DNA of 64,000 nt from Meandrina meandrites (GCA_963693305.1 OY855913.1:21808114-21872113); one strand, 5' to 3'; counted from the first letter of the stretch, positions 1 through 17,567 are shown. Translations and numbers: made by a program. Notes: generated from the sequence alone by a model not told the origin.

Positions 1-978
1 AGGCTTGAGACCAGGACCTGTAAACAAAGCAATGAAAAGTGTCATTAATGCAGTTTCCCTGTGAAAAAAAAGGACGAAACTGCAGATACATAAATCCTTA
101 TACAACACAAAAAAGAAAAAAAAAACAAGCAATAAGAGGACCACTAACAACATTTGACATGTAAAGTCATTACTTTACAGTGCAATTTTGAGGGTACGAA
201 CTCCTTGCTAAACCATGTGGATATTGGTTGTAGTCAGGTTATTGTCACAAATCACATTAATTGTGGTGCTTTCAATAAGACCTGGCACTCGCCAGAATAG
301 AGCTCTGGCGGGTAGTTTGAGGTGAATCAATGGGTAAAATTCATACAGCTTCTTACAAAGGCGAGGTGGTAACGGCTTCTTATATTGCTGTCTGATGGGT
401 ACTGGACAAGGGAACCAACTTTTTCAGTTTTATTAAAAACACTGAAGTGTAACAAAATATGCAACTCCAACAAAAATTGCACTGTCCAGCAGTGTTAATT
501 CCTATCTTCTCTCTAGTTCTGGTTTGAGTTGAGAACTTGAGTTGAGTTGAGTTGACTGAGTTGAGTTGAGTTGAGTTGAGTTGAGTTGAGTTGCATTGCG
601 TTGTGTTGCATTGCATTGTGTTGGGTTCAGTTGAGTTGAGAAGAGAAAGTAGAGAGCTGAGTGGAGGGTAGAATAGCGGGAAATGGGGTTGAGTAGAGAG
701 TAGAGGAGCTTGGAGGAAAGGGGCTCAGGAGAGAAAAGAAAATGGGAGGGTAGTAGGAAAGAGTGCAAAGAGCCTAGGAGAATGGAATGGAGTAGTGGAT
801 GTTGCTTCATGTCACACTGCATGGAGTAGAGGGTAGTGGAGTGGAGTGGAGCAGAGAGTAGAGCTGAGCATTGCAATTACATGACTGTAGTATCTAGAGT
901 GCAATGCTGTGTTTTCTACCAAAAGAGATTGAAATGATAAAACCAATAAGACATAACTTATTTTTTGACATAAAGTAC
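1..978. other. HADHA intron at left edge
   Basis: Downstream part of HADHA beyond its last visible donor at 978/979. I see no further HADHA exon here, so the next one lies off the left edge. The stretch holds a pentanucleotide repeat (524-645) and, on the minus strand at 208-420, an open frame of about 70 codons ending in TAG that I cannot assign. That frame is rich in Leu, Pro and Arg, has no start codon, and could be part of an old repeat or an exon of an unrelated nested gene. Nothing else is recognisable. Confidence 0.5.
524..645. repeat. (GAGTT)n pentanucleotide repeat
   Basis: About 120 bp built from GAGTT units, cleanest at 541-595 and decaying into GCATT/GTGTT variants on the right. 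Read on the minus strand it gives Asn-Ser-Thr-Gln-Leu repeats in all open frames, which are artefacts of the repeat and not proteins. It lies in a HADHA intron. Confidence 0.9.
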
Positions 979-7325
<6,347 letters not shown>

Positions 7326-7506
7326 TTTGATCCCTCACTAAACTGTAAAGAAGTTTACTAACTCTTCTTTTGCCGGGGTTTTCGCCAATGTGCGCAGGCG
7401 CTCTTGTCAACGTAACATTTCTCCCAGAACGCTCTTCGCGACTAGTATCAAAGTTCAGCCTCGCTCCCACATCACCGTGCCCTTCGTTGACCTTCACTGA
7501 TCGAAA
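7326..7506. promoter_or_regulatory. Shared (bidirectional) promoter region HADHA / AMDHD2
   Basis: Only 181 bp separate the ATG of HADHA (minus, 7325) from the ATG of AMDHD2 (plus, 7507), so both transcripts must start inside or next to this interval. It is GC-richer than its surroundings and contains no TATA box that I can see. The AMDHD2 start codon sits in AAAATGGCGGA, which resembles a YY1 site of the kind often found at start codons of TATA-less promoters. The placement is direct; the regulation is inference. Confidence 0.6.
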
Positions 7507-10475
7507 ATGGCGGATTCCTTGATCATTTGTGCGCAAATCGTAGTTTTTCCTCAAGGGCAATGCGAAGAAGGTCCCTTCGATGTTGTTGTAGAGAAAGGTT
7601 TGATTACAGCTATTGACAGATGCACCGGGGAATGTGGCAGTGATCGATTAACTTGTCATTTTCTCAACCCTGGTTTTGTTGATATTCACAATCATGGCAT
7701 GGGTAAGTTTTTAAAGTTTAAAGTTCAAGACTTTTCTTCCAGATTTACAAATAAAAACTCAAAGTAATTTTTTTGCAGTAGATTTATAATGATATTTTTT
7801 ATTAGATTTTGTAGTTTTAGCAGGTTTAAGCCTTGGGGTGTCCAGGGGAATCCCCACCAAGGGACCCCCACCCCTTTTAAGGAAACATTGAAAAATTGGA
7901 CATGCTCTGACATCATTTGGTACATGCAGAAATACTTCAATGAGATGTAAATTTATTTGAGTTTTGAGGCAAAAGCAGGGCCCAGAATAAACTTGAATTC
8001 CAAGTTGCCATTTAGACAAGCAGCTCTCAAATTTTGCATGCAAATTTTGCAGTTACTTATACCAGACAATCTAAACTTTTTGAGCCTGAAAACTGTTGAG
8101 GGGTGTGGACCATTCTACCCTTCCCCCTCTTTTGTGATATTTTCTATTTTTTTAGATGAATTAATTAAATAAAATGAAACAAAAAATTTATGCTCTCTGT
8201 AACTGATCATATTGGCAGGTACAATCCCATAACTGACTGATTCATTTCAGGAGGGGCAGATGATGTTGCAGAGTTCTGGTGTAATCCAGGTACACTTTGT
8301 GGGGTAAAATAATTGTCTTTGTTCGTTGATGGTTTTGGCAGCTGTAGTGAGGTTTTTAATTTTGTAATAAATACAACATTAGATAACAAAATTCAGAATA
8401 ATTTATACAAACCAGTATTAAGTGAAATGTGAAAAAATTACCATGCACTTCTCCACACAAAAAAATTATTTTGCGGAATCTTCAATTAAAAATGGAAAAT
8501 ATTCCACCAAAATTCAAGTATTTTGATTTCCAAATTTTTCCTTGGGCATTCAATGCTATCCTTGATTTTTTCTTTCTTTGGCAGGGTTTACAAGAGCTAA
8601 ACTCGTTCAAAGTGGAACAACATCATTTCTGGCTACAGTTGTCTTTCCAGAACATCCTCTGAGCAATAAAACAGATAAACTCTTGCAAACACTGGAGAGC
8701 CACGTTGGGCTCATTGATGGAAGAGGGGCTGTGTTGGAAGGGATCCATTCAGAGGTATGTCGATCAGTAAGTACCCAGATCTCCCTCTGGGTATGAGATT
8801 ACATTTATGATCATGGAAATCTGCTAGGAAGTCATTACAGTGCACCATTCAAATTTAATAAGCTGCAAAATCTTAAGCTCATTGAAACCCAACTAATGAC
8901 AGACTGAGTTGTTTTTCACTGCCATCAATCGTGATAATAAATGATTATTATATACCGGTCTGGTATGTAATATTTAAAATGGAAACTCGGCCATGTTCCA
9001 TTGGAAATTTGGAAATCTGATTGGTTCTCCCATTCAGTTGTTTTACATTTGCCAATAGACCACGATTGCATGCGTGTTGCTCTTTAAAGGGACAATAATA
9101 ATTCTTATGCTTGATTTTTGGCTCAAAAATACATAGGGGAGTGGAGGTGAGGGGATAAATTAAAATAACTTTATTTATACTTGGTTAAAATTCCCTCAGT
9201 CTCTCTTATTTTGCTCATTGATTGTTTTGCAGGGACCCATTATCTCAGACCTTGGTGGCCTCCCAGGAAGTTACAATGAAATGACTTCTAATGAGTTTGA
9301 GCAGCTGCTTGATAAGATGTGTCATTTAAAAATCATGACCATCAGTCCTCACGCTGAGGCATCAAATGATTATCAAAGAATAAAATGTCTTCTGAAAAGG
9401 TAGATGCTTATAAAATGTTCGAGTAATTGCATGTACTGTGATTGGTCAGTTCGAGTTCATTATAGCTCAATAAAGCACGCTGCTTATGTCATGCACGTGC
9501 TTTATCGAGTTATAATGCACGCTGCTTACGTAATGAGTTTGAGCGCGTGCTATATTTTCCTATAAAAGAAATAAAAAACTTCATCCTCGTGCATTCGTTG
9601 AGTTATATATTAAGCACTTGGGAATTTTTAAGAACACTCGAGAAGTGCGACAAGCACTTGGCTGTGCCTCATGCTGCTCTATGAACTTCTCTCGTGTTTT
9701 TAAAAATCCCTGTGTGCTTATATAACTAAAAAATGCACTCGGATGCGTTTTTTATTTCTTTAATATTACTTAGTAAATATTGTCAGTCTACAGTTTAGCA
9801 AGTTGTAGGGCAGGATTTATAAAGGAATTAAAATTTTCTTTCTTTTCAGGGGTGTAGTTCCAGCTCTTGGCCATGATAAGCAGGCCAGTGAAGATGAAAT
9901 CTTGTCTGCTTTGTCACTGAGTAAAACTCAGCAGTTTCATCTGACGCACCTTTTTAATGTCTGCTCATTCCACCACAGGTAAAAAGTTAATATGTTAACC
10001 CCAGGGGAGTACTCAAAGTAAACATGACGGGGGGACCAATGTATTTTTTTTGGTTGAAAATTAACACGCTTGATATTTTTCTCTTCAAGAGATCTGCCAG
10101 GTATTTTTTAGGTCTTAAAAAAATATGCATATTTTTTTGGGTCTTATCCCCTTGAGTGAACATTTTGTTTCGGGTTTTCGTTGCGATCAGTGGATCAGAA
10201 AAATATTCATTCAAACTTTTTTCAGTGACGTGTGTTCAAGAAAAACTGTTAAATGTTGATGCCAGGTATTTTTTGGGTCTAAAATTTCAGGCCTGTGTAT
10301 TTTTTTGGGTTTGCAATATGAACTCCATTGGACCCCCGCCCCCTCCATCAGGTCTACTTCAAATACCCCCCCTGGGACGTTAACCTATAATCCTGTAACA
10401 AAATCTGGTCTTAATTCTAATTTGCTGTTAAGGTGCGAGTCTATCATTAAGTATCACCCTTATCAATATAGGATG

Positions 10476-10514
<39 letters not shown>

Positions 10515-10596
10515 CAGTCGGTCGGTCGGTCGGTCGGTCGGTCGGTCGGTCGGTCGGTCGGTCGGTCGGTCGATTGATTGATTGATTGATTGAATA

Positions 10597-10643
<47 letters not shown>

Positions 10644-13440
10644 TTCTTCTCAGATCTCCAGGCCTTGTCAACTTTGGTCTCCTGGATGAACTGCCAAGCC
10701 TTCCAAAGTACTGCGGCATAAGAACTCCCACAGTGGAAATCATTGGAGATTTGGCACATGTGTAAGCTAGGTGATATACTAATTATAATGTGACACATGT
10801 AGCTCAATGCTTATCAACTGATTTAGAACTTGAACAGATAAATTCTCCTGTCAGTCAATACCCTTGCAGTCTGCTAACACCTTGGAACTGTTTTTGCACA
10901 CAAGTCTGATCTTTTTCAGATCTTTATGAACTGTAATAACATTTTGCATAAATATCACAATTGAAAAGAGTCTGGTATAATAAATAATGCAAGTTGTTTT
11001 TTGATAGCATTTGATATGCACACTTTGCAGACCTACTTCAGTTTTGAAAGCATGCATGGATTGCTGGCCATATTGATTATTTTTAGCCTTCTGTGTTAAA
11101 GTTAAGAAATTTTAAATAAATTAATCTTTTTTTCCCTTTTCTAAATTTTCAGCGATCCCTTGACAATATCGTTAGTGCTAAAAAGCCGTCACTTTCAGAA
11201 CATTGCTTTCATAACTGACTGTGTTCTGGAAGGCACCCCTGGAAAAACAATCAAGTATGGAAACAGACAAAGTAAGACTACTGTTAACAATTATAATTTG
11301 TATTTATTATGTCACAAATTGGTTACAAAAAATTAATGAGAACATCTGTTAGAAGGGGTGTTAAATACTTTGTAATAACAGTTAGTGCAACTGTAGGCAC
11401 TGGCAGCATCAGGGGAATGGTCTGAGGACCCCAGTTTGGATCTGTTATGGTAATTGGATGCATTATCTGAAGTTCAGCAAACTCACTGGGTGCAGGATAC
11501 ACCCTATATAAAATATTCAAGACAAATTAACTATTTATAAGCAACTGGCCCACTGCAGGAGATTAATCCAGGCTCTGTAGCATTAAGTGACTAGGAATAT
11601 TATCGTGTGTAGTAACTTCTCATGGATGGGATGCCAGTCCACCTCAGAGTTACCGCCAGCCACATTTTAAACATTTTGCTTGTACCCATTTATACACCTT
11701 GCTGGAGAGAGGCTCTATGAGAGTAAAGAGTGCACAATGCAGTGCACTGGACAGGGCTCAAACCAACCATAGGCCACCTTGCCTCCCATTAAAAGCTGAC
11801 ATAATCCCATTTATACCCGAGTGGAGAGAGGCACTAAGTGTCTTCTACAAGAACGCAATGGGGACTCCTCACACCTAGCGATCAAACCCAGACTGCTTGA
11901 TCCAGAGTGCAGCACACTAACCATTAGCAGCTACCATCCTTCCCAGTAATAAACCATTATAAGCACCCATTTATGTACTCCTGCATGGTCAGACGCACTA
12001 ATAATATGAGGAAGTACCTTGCCTAACACAACCGCTCATGCTGCCGGGCTTGAATCTAGGCCACTAAATTAAACTCACTATTAAAGGCCAGTGCACCTCA
12101 CGCAGTCTTCTTTTCATTCTTTATAGTCCTTGTGTGACCATTTGCTATGAGGTTCCAAAAAGGGAATCACATCTACTCATCAGTGAATTACTAAACAGTA
12201 CTGTAGAATAAAGCCATGCAATTTTTTTGTTTTCATTGCTCTTCCAGTGCAGGTCTCTCCCAGTGGCCGTACTCTAGCAATTGTAGGAACAAACACCTTG
12301 GCTGGTAGTTGCAGCACTCTGCTTGACACATTTCACTCCCTAGTAAATGTATTTGGCATTTCCATAGGAAAAGCCGCGGCAATGTTATCAGAAAATCCAG
12401 CTAGGTAATATGATCAGCAGTCACTTGTTTAGCACTTTCAGTCCCAAGCTCCAAGCATTAATTCTCCATGTTGACTACATATGTTTCAATGAAAGTTTTG
12501 AAAATTTTACGGCATATCAGGATGATATCCCCCAGGAGTGGAGGGCGGCAGGGTCGTAGGCAGGGCGGGGGGGGGGGGGGGGGGGTTGCAATGGGTGTGT
12601 CCATACCCCCTCACAGGCCATAAAGGTCAGTTAAATCGGGGAATGAGGGTTAAAATGACTCCCATACGAAATATGGAATTAAACAACTTGATTTTTAAAA
12701 TTTCCCAGGGAAAAATACCCACAGACCTCCCCCCTCCTTCTAGACACCCACACTTCTGGTGCTCACACCCACCCAAAGGCATGCAAAATCCTGCCTATGG
12801 CCCTGGGTGGGTGGGGTACAACCAATTATTATAAGTGATGGGGATGCTCCCTGTCTCACTTAGGGGTCAACATTTTTCTAACAAGCACCCCAGTCACTTT
12901 CATGTGGAAGCTCCCCCCCCCTCCCTTCCAGGGGCATCTAGTTCATAGTTGTCACACATTCTGATTGGTTAACTTGAAGGTGATAAGCAAAGTACTATTC
13001 ACCTCTGACCAACCAAAGAGAAACAAAATGGCTTCCCATGTCGCTTTGGTTATATTTACCAGAAGTTATGTTTTGGCCCACCAAAGGATATTAAGTGCTT
13101 GTATGGGGAGCAAAGTGCCCCTGCATGTTTAATCCTCTTTATTCCATTCTGGTACAAATTCACTAAATTGTAAAAACAATGTGCAATGTACAAAACATTA
13201 CATTTTTCAAGATTTGCAAGAATGTTAGGGAATAGGATAAATAATTGTATTTAGCAATGCTTGAGCTTTGACCACTATTTAAATTCAATCCATTCACTTA
13301 AATTTTGTTTCAGAATTGCCAAGATCTCTCATACTGGATGCATAGAAGTGGGGAAAAGAGCAGATCTACTTTTGTTTGATGAAAAGTTACATCTTTCAAG
13401 AACAGTAGTTTGTGGACGAGTTGTCTTCAAAACAAACTAG
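7507..13440 (+). CDS. AMDHD2: N-acetylglucosamine-6-phosphate deacetylase
   Basis: Removes the acetyl group from GlcNAc-6-phosphate, returning amino sugar to the hexosamine and glycolytic pathways in the cytosol. Nine exons with GT-AG borders and matching phase: 7507-7702, 8251-8289, 8585-8754, 9233-9399, 9850-9978, 10654-10761, 11153-11271, 12248-12404, 13314-13440. Together they encode 403 residues plus a stop, close to the usual 400-410. Amidohydrolase-fold landmarks: the metal-site HNHG (61-64), a Glu at 177 in a PHAE segment, His199 in LGHD, His224 in THLFN, and the probable catalytic Asp292 in ITDC. A TLAGS segment in exon 8 and the closing beta segment KRADLLLFD are typical. Near 173-178 there are two extra residues against the human protein as I recall it. 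An AATAAA at 13618 is a possible poly(A) signal, but it lies in a foldback repeat. Confidence 0.92.
9567..9760. mobile_element. Foldback element in AMDHD2 intron 4
   Basis: Arms AAGAAATAAAAAAC at the left and GTTTTTTATTTCTT at the right, with continuing imperfect complementarity inward (GAGTTATATA / TATATAACT, GGGAATTTTTAAGAACAC / GTGTTTTTAAAAATCCC). No coding sequence. Confidence 0.68.
9995..10383. mobile_element. MITE with TTAA-bounded ends in AMDHD2 intron 5
   Basis: About 389 bp. The left end TTAACCCCAGGGGAGTACTC and the right end CCCCCCTGGGACGTTAA are imperfect inverted repeats, and AGTACTCAAAGTA pairs with TACTTCAAATA further in. TTAA at both ends suggests a TTAA target preference. It ends about 270 bp before exon 6. 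Confidence 0.62.
10474..10643. repeat. (GATT)n-(CGGT)n-(GATT)n compound microsatellite
   Basis: A block of GATT units, then about 14 units of CGGT, then GATT again with one TGAATAATT interruption, ending 10 bp before the exon 6 acceptor of AMDHD2 at 10653/10654. The array therefore occupies the polypyrimidine and branch-point zone of that intron, leaving only ATTTTCTTCTCAG as the acceptor tract. Confidence 0.93.
11600..12080. repeat. Tandem decayed SINE-like units in AMDHD2 intron 7
   Basis: Three diverged units each contain CCCATTTAT(A/G)(C/T)(A/C)C followed by a (C)AAACC or TTGAATC(T)-type segment, near 11688-11780, 11810-11890 and 11968-12060. The segment before them (GGATGGGATGCCAGTCCACC, 11625-11644) matches the tail type seen in the SINE at 27796-28045. 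I read this as old composite SINE material; orientation and borders are uncertain. Confidence 0.45.
12548..12812. mobile_element. MITE with AGGGTCGTAGGCAGG-like ends, copy 1
   Basis: The left end AGGGTCGTAGGCAGGGCG is followed by a long G-run; the right end CCTGCCTATGGCCCTGGG is its imperfect complement. A second copy is at 51172-51393, sharing AGGGTTAAAATGACTC and CAACTTGATTT internally. Located in AMDHD2 intron 8; no coding capacity. Confidence 0.62.
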
Positions 13441-13496
13441 ACAAGATTCCCCAAGAAAATGGTTACACAGCCTGGGCAGTTTGCTTAAGCAATATC

Positions 13497-13634
13497 TTAT
13501 TAGACATTTTAGTGTGTAGTATCGTTGTATATTTTTACAAGTCATGCAGTATTTTGGCGAGCCCGAAGGGTGAGTCAAAATACAAATGATGAGTAAAAAT
13601 TTACAGCTATACTACACAATAAAATGTCTAATTT
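13497..13634. mobile_element. Foldback element just 3' of AMDHD2
   Basis: Arms TTATTAGACATTTTAGTGTG and CACAATAAAATGTCTAAT are complementary, with a short loop around GCCCGAAGGG. It begins 57 bp after the AMDHD2 stop codon and so lies in the 3' untranslated or flanking region, supplying the only nearby AATAAA (13618). Confidence 0.68.
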
Positions 13635-14147
13635 ATAAGAGATGTACTATCCAACGTTTTTGTTTCCCCAAAATTCTGAGTTGCCAAGGTTTTTAATCTT
13701 TCACGCGGTCTGGAGAATGAGACGAGTATACAAATATTGTGTGATATTTGTACTCGTTTCGCGCGTTATTTGTACTCTACGAAGCAGTGTTGGATAATAA
13801 ATCCTGACAGTGACTGTTTCTCTAACTTGAAATAATCACCCTGAGAACAATAAAATAATATATTAAAATTTAATAAGATTTGTTATGACACAAATTATAA
13901 AGATCGCAATGTACATAAAAAGATTTTTACAAGGAATATAATTTTATAACATTTTTACTGAGATTGGTTACAAACCGCTTACTTTAACCAAGAAATTAAG
14001 AAATTATTTTGGGTTCCGGGTTCAGCTTAGAAGCGTAGAGCTCTACGAAAATTTCTACGCTTATTTCAACCTCATAAAACGTGCTGGGTATAGTAGTAAG
14101 GGGGGGGGGGGGCGGGGGGGGATTACAAGAACTTTGCATTATTTTAG
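13635..14147. other. AMDHD2 / 7TM intergenic spacer
   Basis: No gene seen. AT-rich sequence with a G-run at 14101-14121. A weak inverted pair (CTATCCAACGTTTTT / CAGTGTTGGATAAT, 13648-13800) suggests one more decayed foldback. Confidence 0.5.
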
Positions 14148-14695
14148 TACAGTAGAACCCCTATTAAGTAGTCGCCATGGGGAAATGGCAACTGCTCATG
14201 TTACTTCAATGCAAAATGGATTGAACAAGATAACAGAATCACGTGACGATGACAATAAACCTGAGTTTTAATGATTTTATCAGCCATCATTGTCTGAGCT
14301 TGTTGAAAACAAATCCAAACATTGTGTATTACATTTGTGCTGGAAAAAACTATAGAAGAATGCTCATCAGGACGGCAAAAAGGTGGGCCCAGCTGCTTAA
14401 TAGAGGCGGCCACTTAAAAGGGGTTTTATTTCCAGTATTATACTGACAAATTATAGTTTTGGGACTTAAGTAACTGGCTGCTTAACAGCCAGGCTGCATT
14501 TTACGTAGGTTACGCAGAATATCTTTGGTGTGGATGTCAAAAGTTTGCGGCATACTGGTGCACAATCGTAGTCGGCACCTTTTAACTGGCATACAGATGA
14601 CTTATTTTATATTACAATAACAAAGAACCTTGGCGTATCTTCGGTGTTGGATGTACACGGAATGCACCCTGGGTTAGCAGGGGTTTGACTGTGTA
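14148..14695. mobile_element. TA-flanked non-autonomous element (Tc1/mariner-like ends)
   Basis: The left end TACAGTAGAACCCCTATTAA and the right end TTAGCAGGGGTTTGACTGTG are imperfect inverted repeats next to TA dinucleotides. CAGT(A/C)(G/A)AACCCC ends are common in Tc1/mariner-type MITEs. No transposase frame is present inside. Confidence 0.55.
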
Positions 14696-14742
14696 TGAAC
14701 ACTAAAATTGTTTCACTAGCAATAAATTCTTCTTATTGTCAC

Positions 14743-15717
14743 CTATTGCAAATGTGTATTTATTCTAATTTTAACCTTCCTTGGTTCGTTGTCTGGGCTT
14801 CTGTCCAAAAGAGATGATTGCACAGTATGTGATGTGCTAGGCTGCAAATCAACATCTGAGCAAAGGAACACTGGGAAACCTATGGTCACTGCAAGAGCTG
14901 CGACATTAAAATAGAGCTTGACTGTATTGAAAGTAACACTGTATAATGATCCTCCAATAAGATAGAATGGTGTGAACGTAACAGCAAAAATTAGTGCGCA
15001 GGCTGTAGATAAGTGGAAGATAATGGATAGGCATTTGAAGAAAATGTTTAAAATGTATTTTGCACGTGACCCCGTGAATGGACGATTGTTAAAAAATAAC
15101 ATTACAGAACACGCAACGTAGATAACAAATACGGATTTGACTTCGATCCGTCCGCAGAGTAGTATTAACGGATGCGAAGGGCAGTTTGCTCCGCTCATTG
15201 TACCATGCTTTAGGAGAGGCACAACGTTCGTGTAAAGGAGAGCAAATAGTCCGTCCACAATCGAAATTATCGAAACCAGGAGAAAGACCATCTTGCGTTT
15301 TCTTTCCTTTTTCAGCTCGTCTTTTCCCTGATTTGTCACAAAAATTCCGGCTGCGTTTGCAACGCACATTAAAGATGAAATTTCTTGAATGGCTGTGATC
15401 AGTCTGCAAGTAATAGGGTCTACCGTCCACAAAAAATTACCTGGGTTTATCAGATATCCCAGAAATGGCCAATGAATCAATAACAACAGATGAACAGCCA
15501 GGCAACAGGTGTTCGCGACCACCTGAAATTCAGCAAGGGCTCTCAAGGCATGTAAGGTACTCCACTTGTATTTGCTGTGAACCCAGAGACATCTGTTCAT
15601 CCAAAGACCGAGGAGGAAGGAAGAGATGACAAGCAGCTCCATCGTGCAAAATGCTAGAACGTTATAAATTATGTAGATGTCTGTTCTTCCTGAAACCTTG
15701 TCTCGATGTAAATTCAA
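14743..15717 (-). CDS. Intronless seven-transmembrane protein, GPCR-like, unassigned
   Basis: A single uninterrupted frame of 324 residues. Seven hydrophobic segments lie at about 17-39, 63-83, 103-127, 143-164, 190-209, 223-252 and 264-286, with a short N-terminus and a Ser/Asp/Lys/Arg C-terminal tail after 287. The third cytosolic-side stretch after segment 3 is very basic (KKERKRK, 136-142), and Cys104 and Cys179 could form the disulfide usual in GPCRs. No DRY or NPxxY motif is visible, so I do not assign it to a rhodopsin subfamily. The start is the first ATG of the frame and is followed at once by a short polar N-terminus; no signal peptide is seen. Lack of introns is common for metazoan orphan receptors. 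It could also be a lineage-specific membrane protein of another kind. Confidence 0.7.
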   Translation of the reverse strand: MNLHRDKVSGRTDIYIIYNVLAFCTMELLVISSFLLGLWMNRCLWVHSKYKWSTLHALRALAEFQVVANTCCLAVHLLLLIHWPFLGYLINPGNFLWTVDPITCRLITAIQEISSLMCVANAAGIFVTNQGKDELKKERKRKMVFLLVSIISIVDGLFALLYTNVVPLLKHGTMSGANCPSHPLILLCGRIEVKSVFVIYVACSVMLFFNNRPFTGSRAKYILNIFFKCLSIIFHLSTACALIFAVTFTPFYLIGGSLYSVTFNTVKLYFNVAALAVTIGFPVFLCSDVDLQPSTSHTVQSSLLDRSPDNEPRKVKIRINTHLQ

Positions 15718-17177
15718 TACCTTTTGACCGCAACAGATATTTTCTGTACAGAAGGTAAGCTTACGTGCCTACACCACAAAACACACCACAACACCACAAC
15801 CAACTCCGCCGAACTCCGCCACAACCCGCCATCTTTATGAGTTGTCGATTTATGGGTCAGCGGAAACCAGGTTGGTAGTGTGATCAGTTATGTAAAAGGT
15901 TTAACTTATTAACCGGGTGGGGCCTGGGGCCCCGCCGGCTCATAAAAAGAGTTCAATCTGCGTGTTTTCGTCGTCGCAGATCTAAAATTTCAGCTTCCCT
16001 TCACAGCAGACAGTACACATTTGATCCATTAGGTTTATTTTGCACGTTTTCGGCCGAGCACCAGAATACATGTACAGAGTATAACGAAAACCTATAACAC
16101 ACTACATTCAGCCATGTAAAGTACTTCATCCAGTAATCGCTAACACAGTGCACCACAGCAAAACAAATAAGGAGAACTGAGCAACCACTTACTTGGTTAG
16201 AACGGTGGCCAGAAAAAAACCTGCCTGAAAAAACCCCGTAGGGAAAAAATGACAGGAAATCTGGGTAGGAACCAGGCTCAAGCTCTTACAGCCCATCCTA
16301 CAAGGCTATAAACATTTAAAAAAACAAATTTAAAATTCTAGCGAGTGGTGTCGGCCTAAAATGATTGCCCACGTGCAATCCCAAGCTCAAATATTCACAC
16401 ACATATTCTCAAAATTACTTACTAGTGATAAACAAGAAGACACGTTTGGGCCAAAAATTATGTTTATTGATAACAATGAAAATGTCTCGCCCCAAAGCAG
16501 GTTGAAAGAAATTGGCTCAAACGTGGAGAAAATGGAAAATAAAATTGATAAATATTTAGTAAGTAAAAATGTTGAGAAAGAACGCACAAACCGAATAAGT
16601 TAGTTAATCAACGATTTTGTCTATAGAGGCCTGCGGCCATTATGTCGGCTACCGTGGTGCGCGTACTTAGCGGTAGTGATAGGCAGTGCTTATAAGCGTC
16701 AGAGCGCCAATCGCCGTGCAGTTGGAGTAAATGTTCCGGTGTCACTGCTTGGAACGCAAACGTTGCACCACTGCGTCTAAAACTGTGAGGAGAGTAAGTG
16801 GCAGGGGTGAGGCCGAGCTTGCTAATTGCTGGTTTTCACTGTCACGCCACAAAAAAAGTAAATCCAAAACTATTGAGTGAAAAAAATCAAGAATATTATA
16901 GGTTGTAGAAAAGTACAAGATATTCTGTTTGTCCAAGTCTCGGGTTTGTACGGTATTTTGTACTCGAGTTATCCGTCAAAATGTTGCACACAAATTTACA
17001 GAGCTTTGTATGGAAACGCCATGTTGGTGCCCTTGCAGTTGGGCACCAACATGGCGGCCGGAAATCAATGAAAACATCTGGATTTTACTTCTGCTATAAA
17101 AGGCAGTTATATCACTCTTATGAACAAGTAAGCATTCACATAAACACTTCTCACAAAACCTCAACTGTTCAGATTGT
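15718..17177. other. Spacer, no gene recognised
   Basis: Contains a short frame at 16361-16603 (plus, 80 codons, Lys/Glu/Asn-rich) with no family signature, and a strong 40-bp hairpin at 17019-17058 (CGCCATGTTGGTGCCC against GGGCACCAACATGGCG). I see no convincing exon. Confidence 0.5.
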
Positions 17178-17567
17178 TTAAGGGGCACTGTCACGAGCAT
17201 AACTTCAAAAATTCAACAGCCCAAAAACATGTTTACACCATTGGAAACCTATTAACAGTGGTCAAGTTTTCTTAAAATTACTATACCAGTGTACTGAAAA
17301 TAAATATAGAGTGATATCACTGTGATACCATCGGGAACCTTTGATCTCAACTTGAAAAAGTCAGCCTGACTTTTTCAAGTTCTGTCCTTGTGGTTTGGAA
17401 AAATTGATTAAAACTATTTACGGTCACCCTCTTCGTTAAAAAATTTGCTAGATATCCTTACCTTTTCGTTCTAGGAGCATTTCCTGCGTGGTTGAAAGTA
17501 ATTAGTCGTACTTTTGGTAGCGTTTTACTAAAAAGGCCAAAAAATGTCCGTGACAGTGTCCCTTTAA
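17178..17567. mobile_element. TTAA-flanked MITE, family P, copy B
   Basis: 390 bp, ends TTAAGGGGCACTGTCACGAG and GTGACAGTGTCCCTTTAA, with the same internal ACTTGAAAAAGTCAG hairpin as copy A. Its right end coincides with the point where the DIRS recombinase frame stops (17564), so it appears to have inserted into that element. No matching recombinase sequence continues on its left side. Confidence 0.82.

Noticed and set aside
380..876. Asn-Ser-Thr-Gln-Leu-rich minus-strand frames
   Set aside because: Product of the (GAGTT)n repeat within a HADHA intron.
10447..10807. Frames with Asn-Gln-Ser-Ile and Asp-Arg-Pro-Thr repeats
   Set aside because: Translations of the GATT/CGGT microsatellite, antisense to AMDHD2 exon 6.
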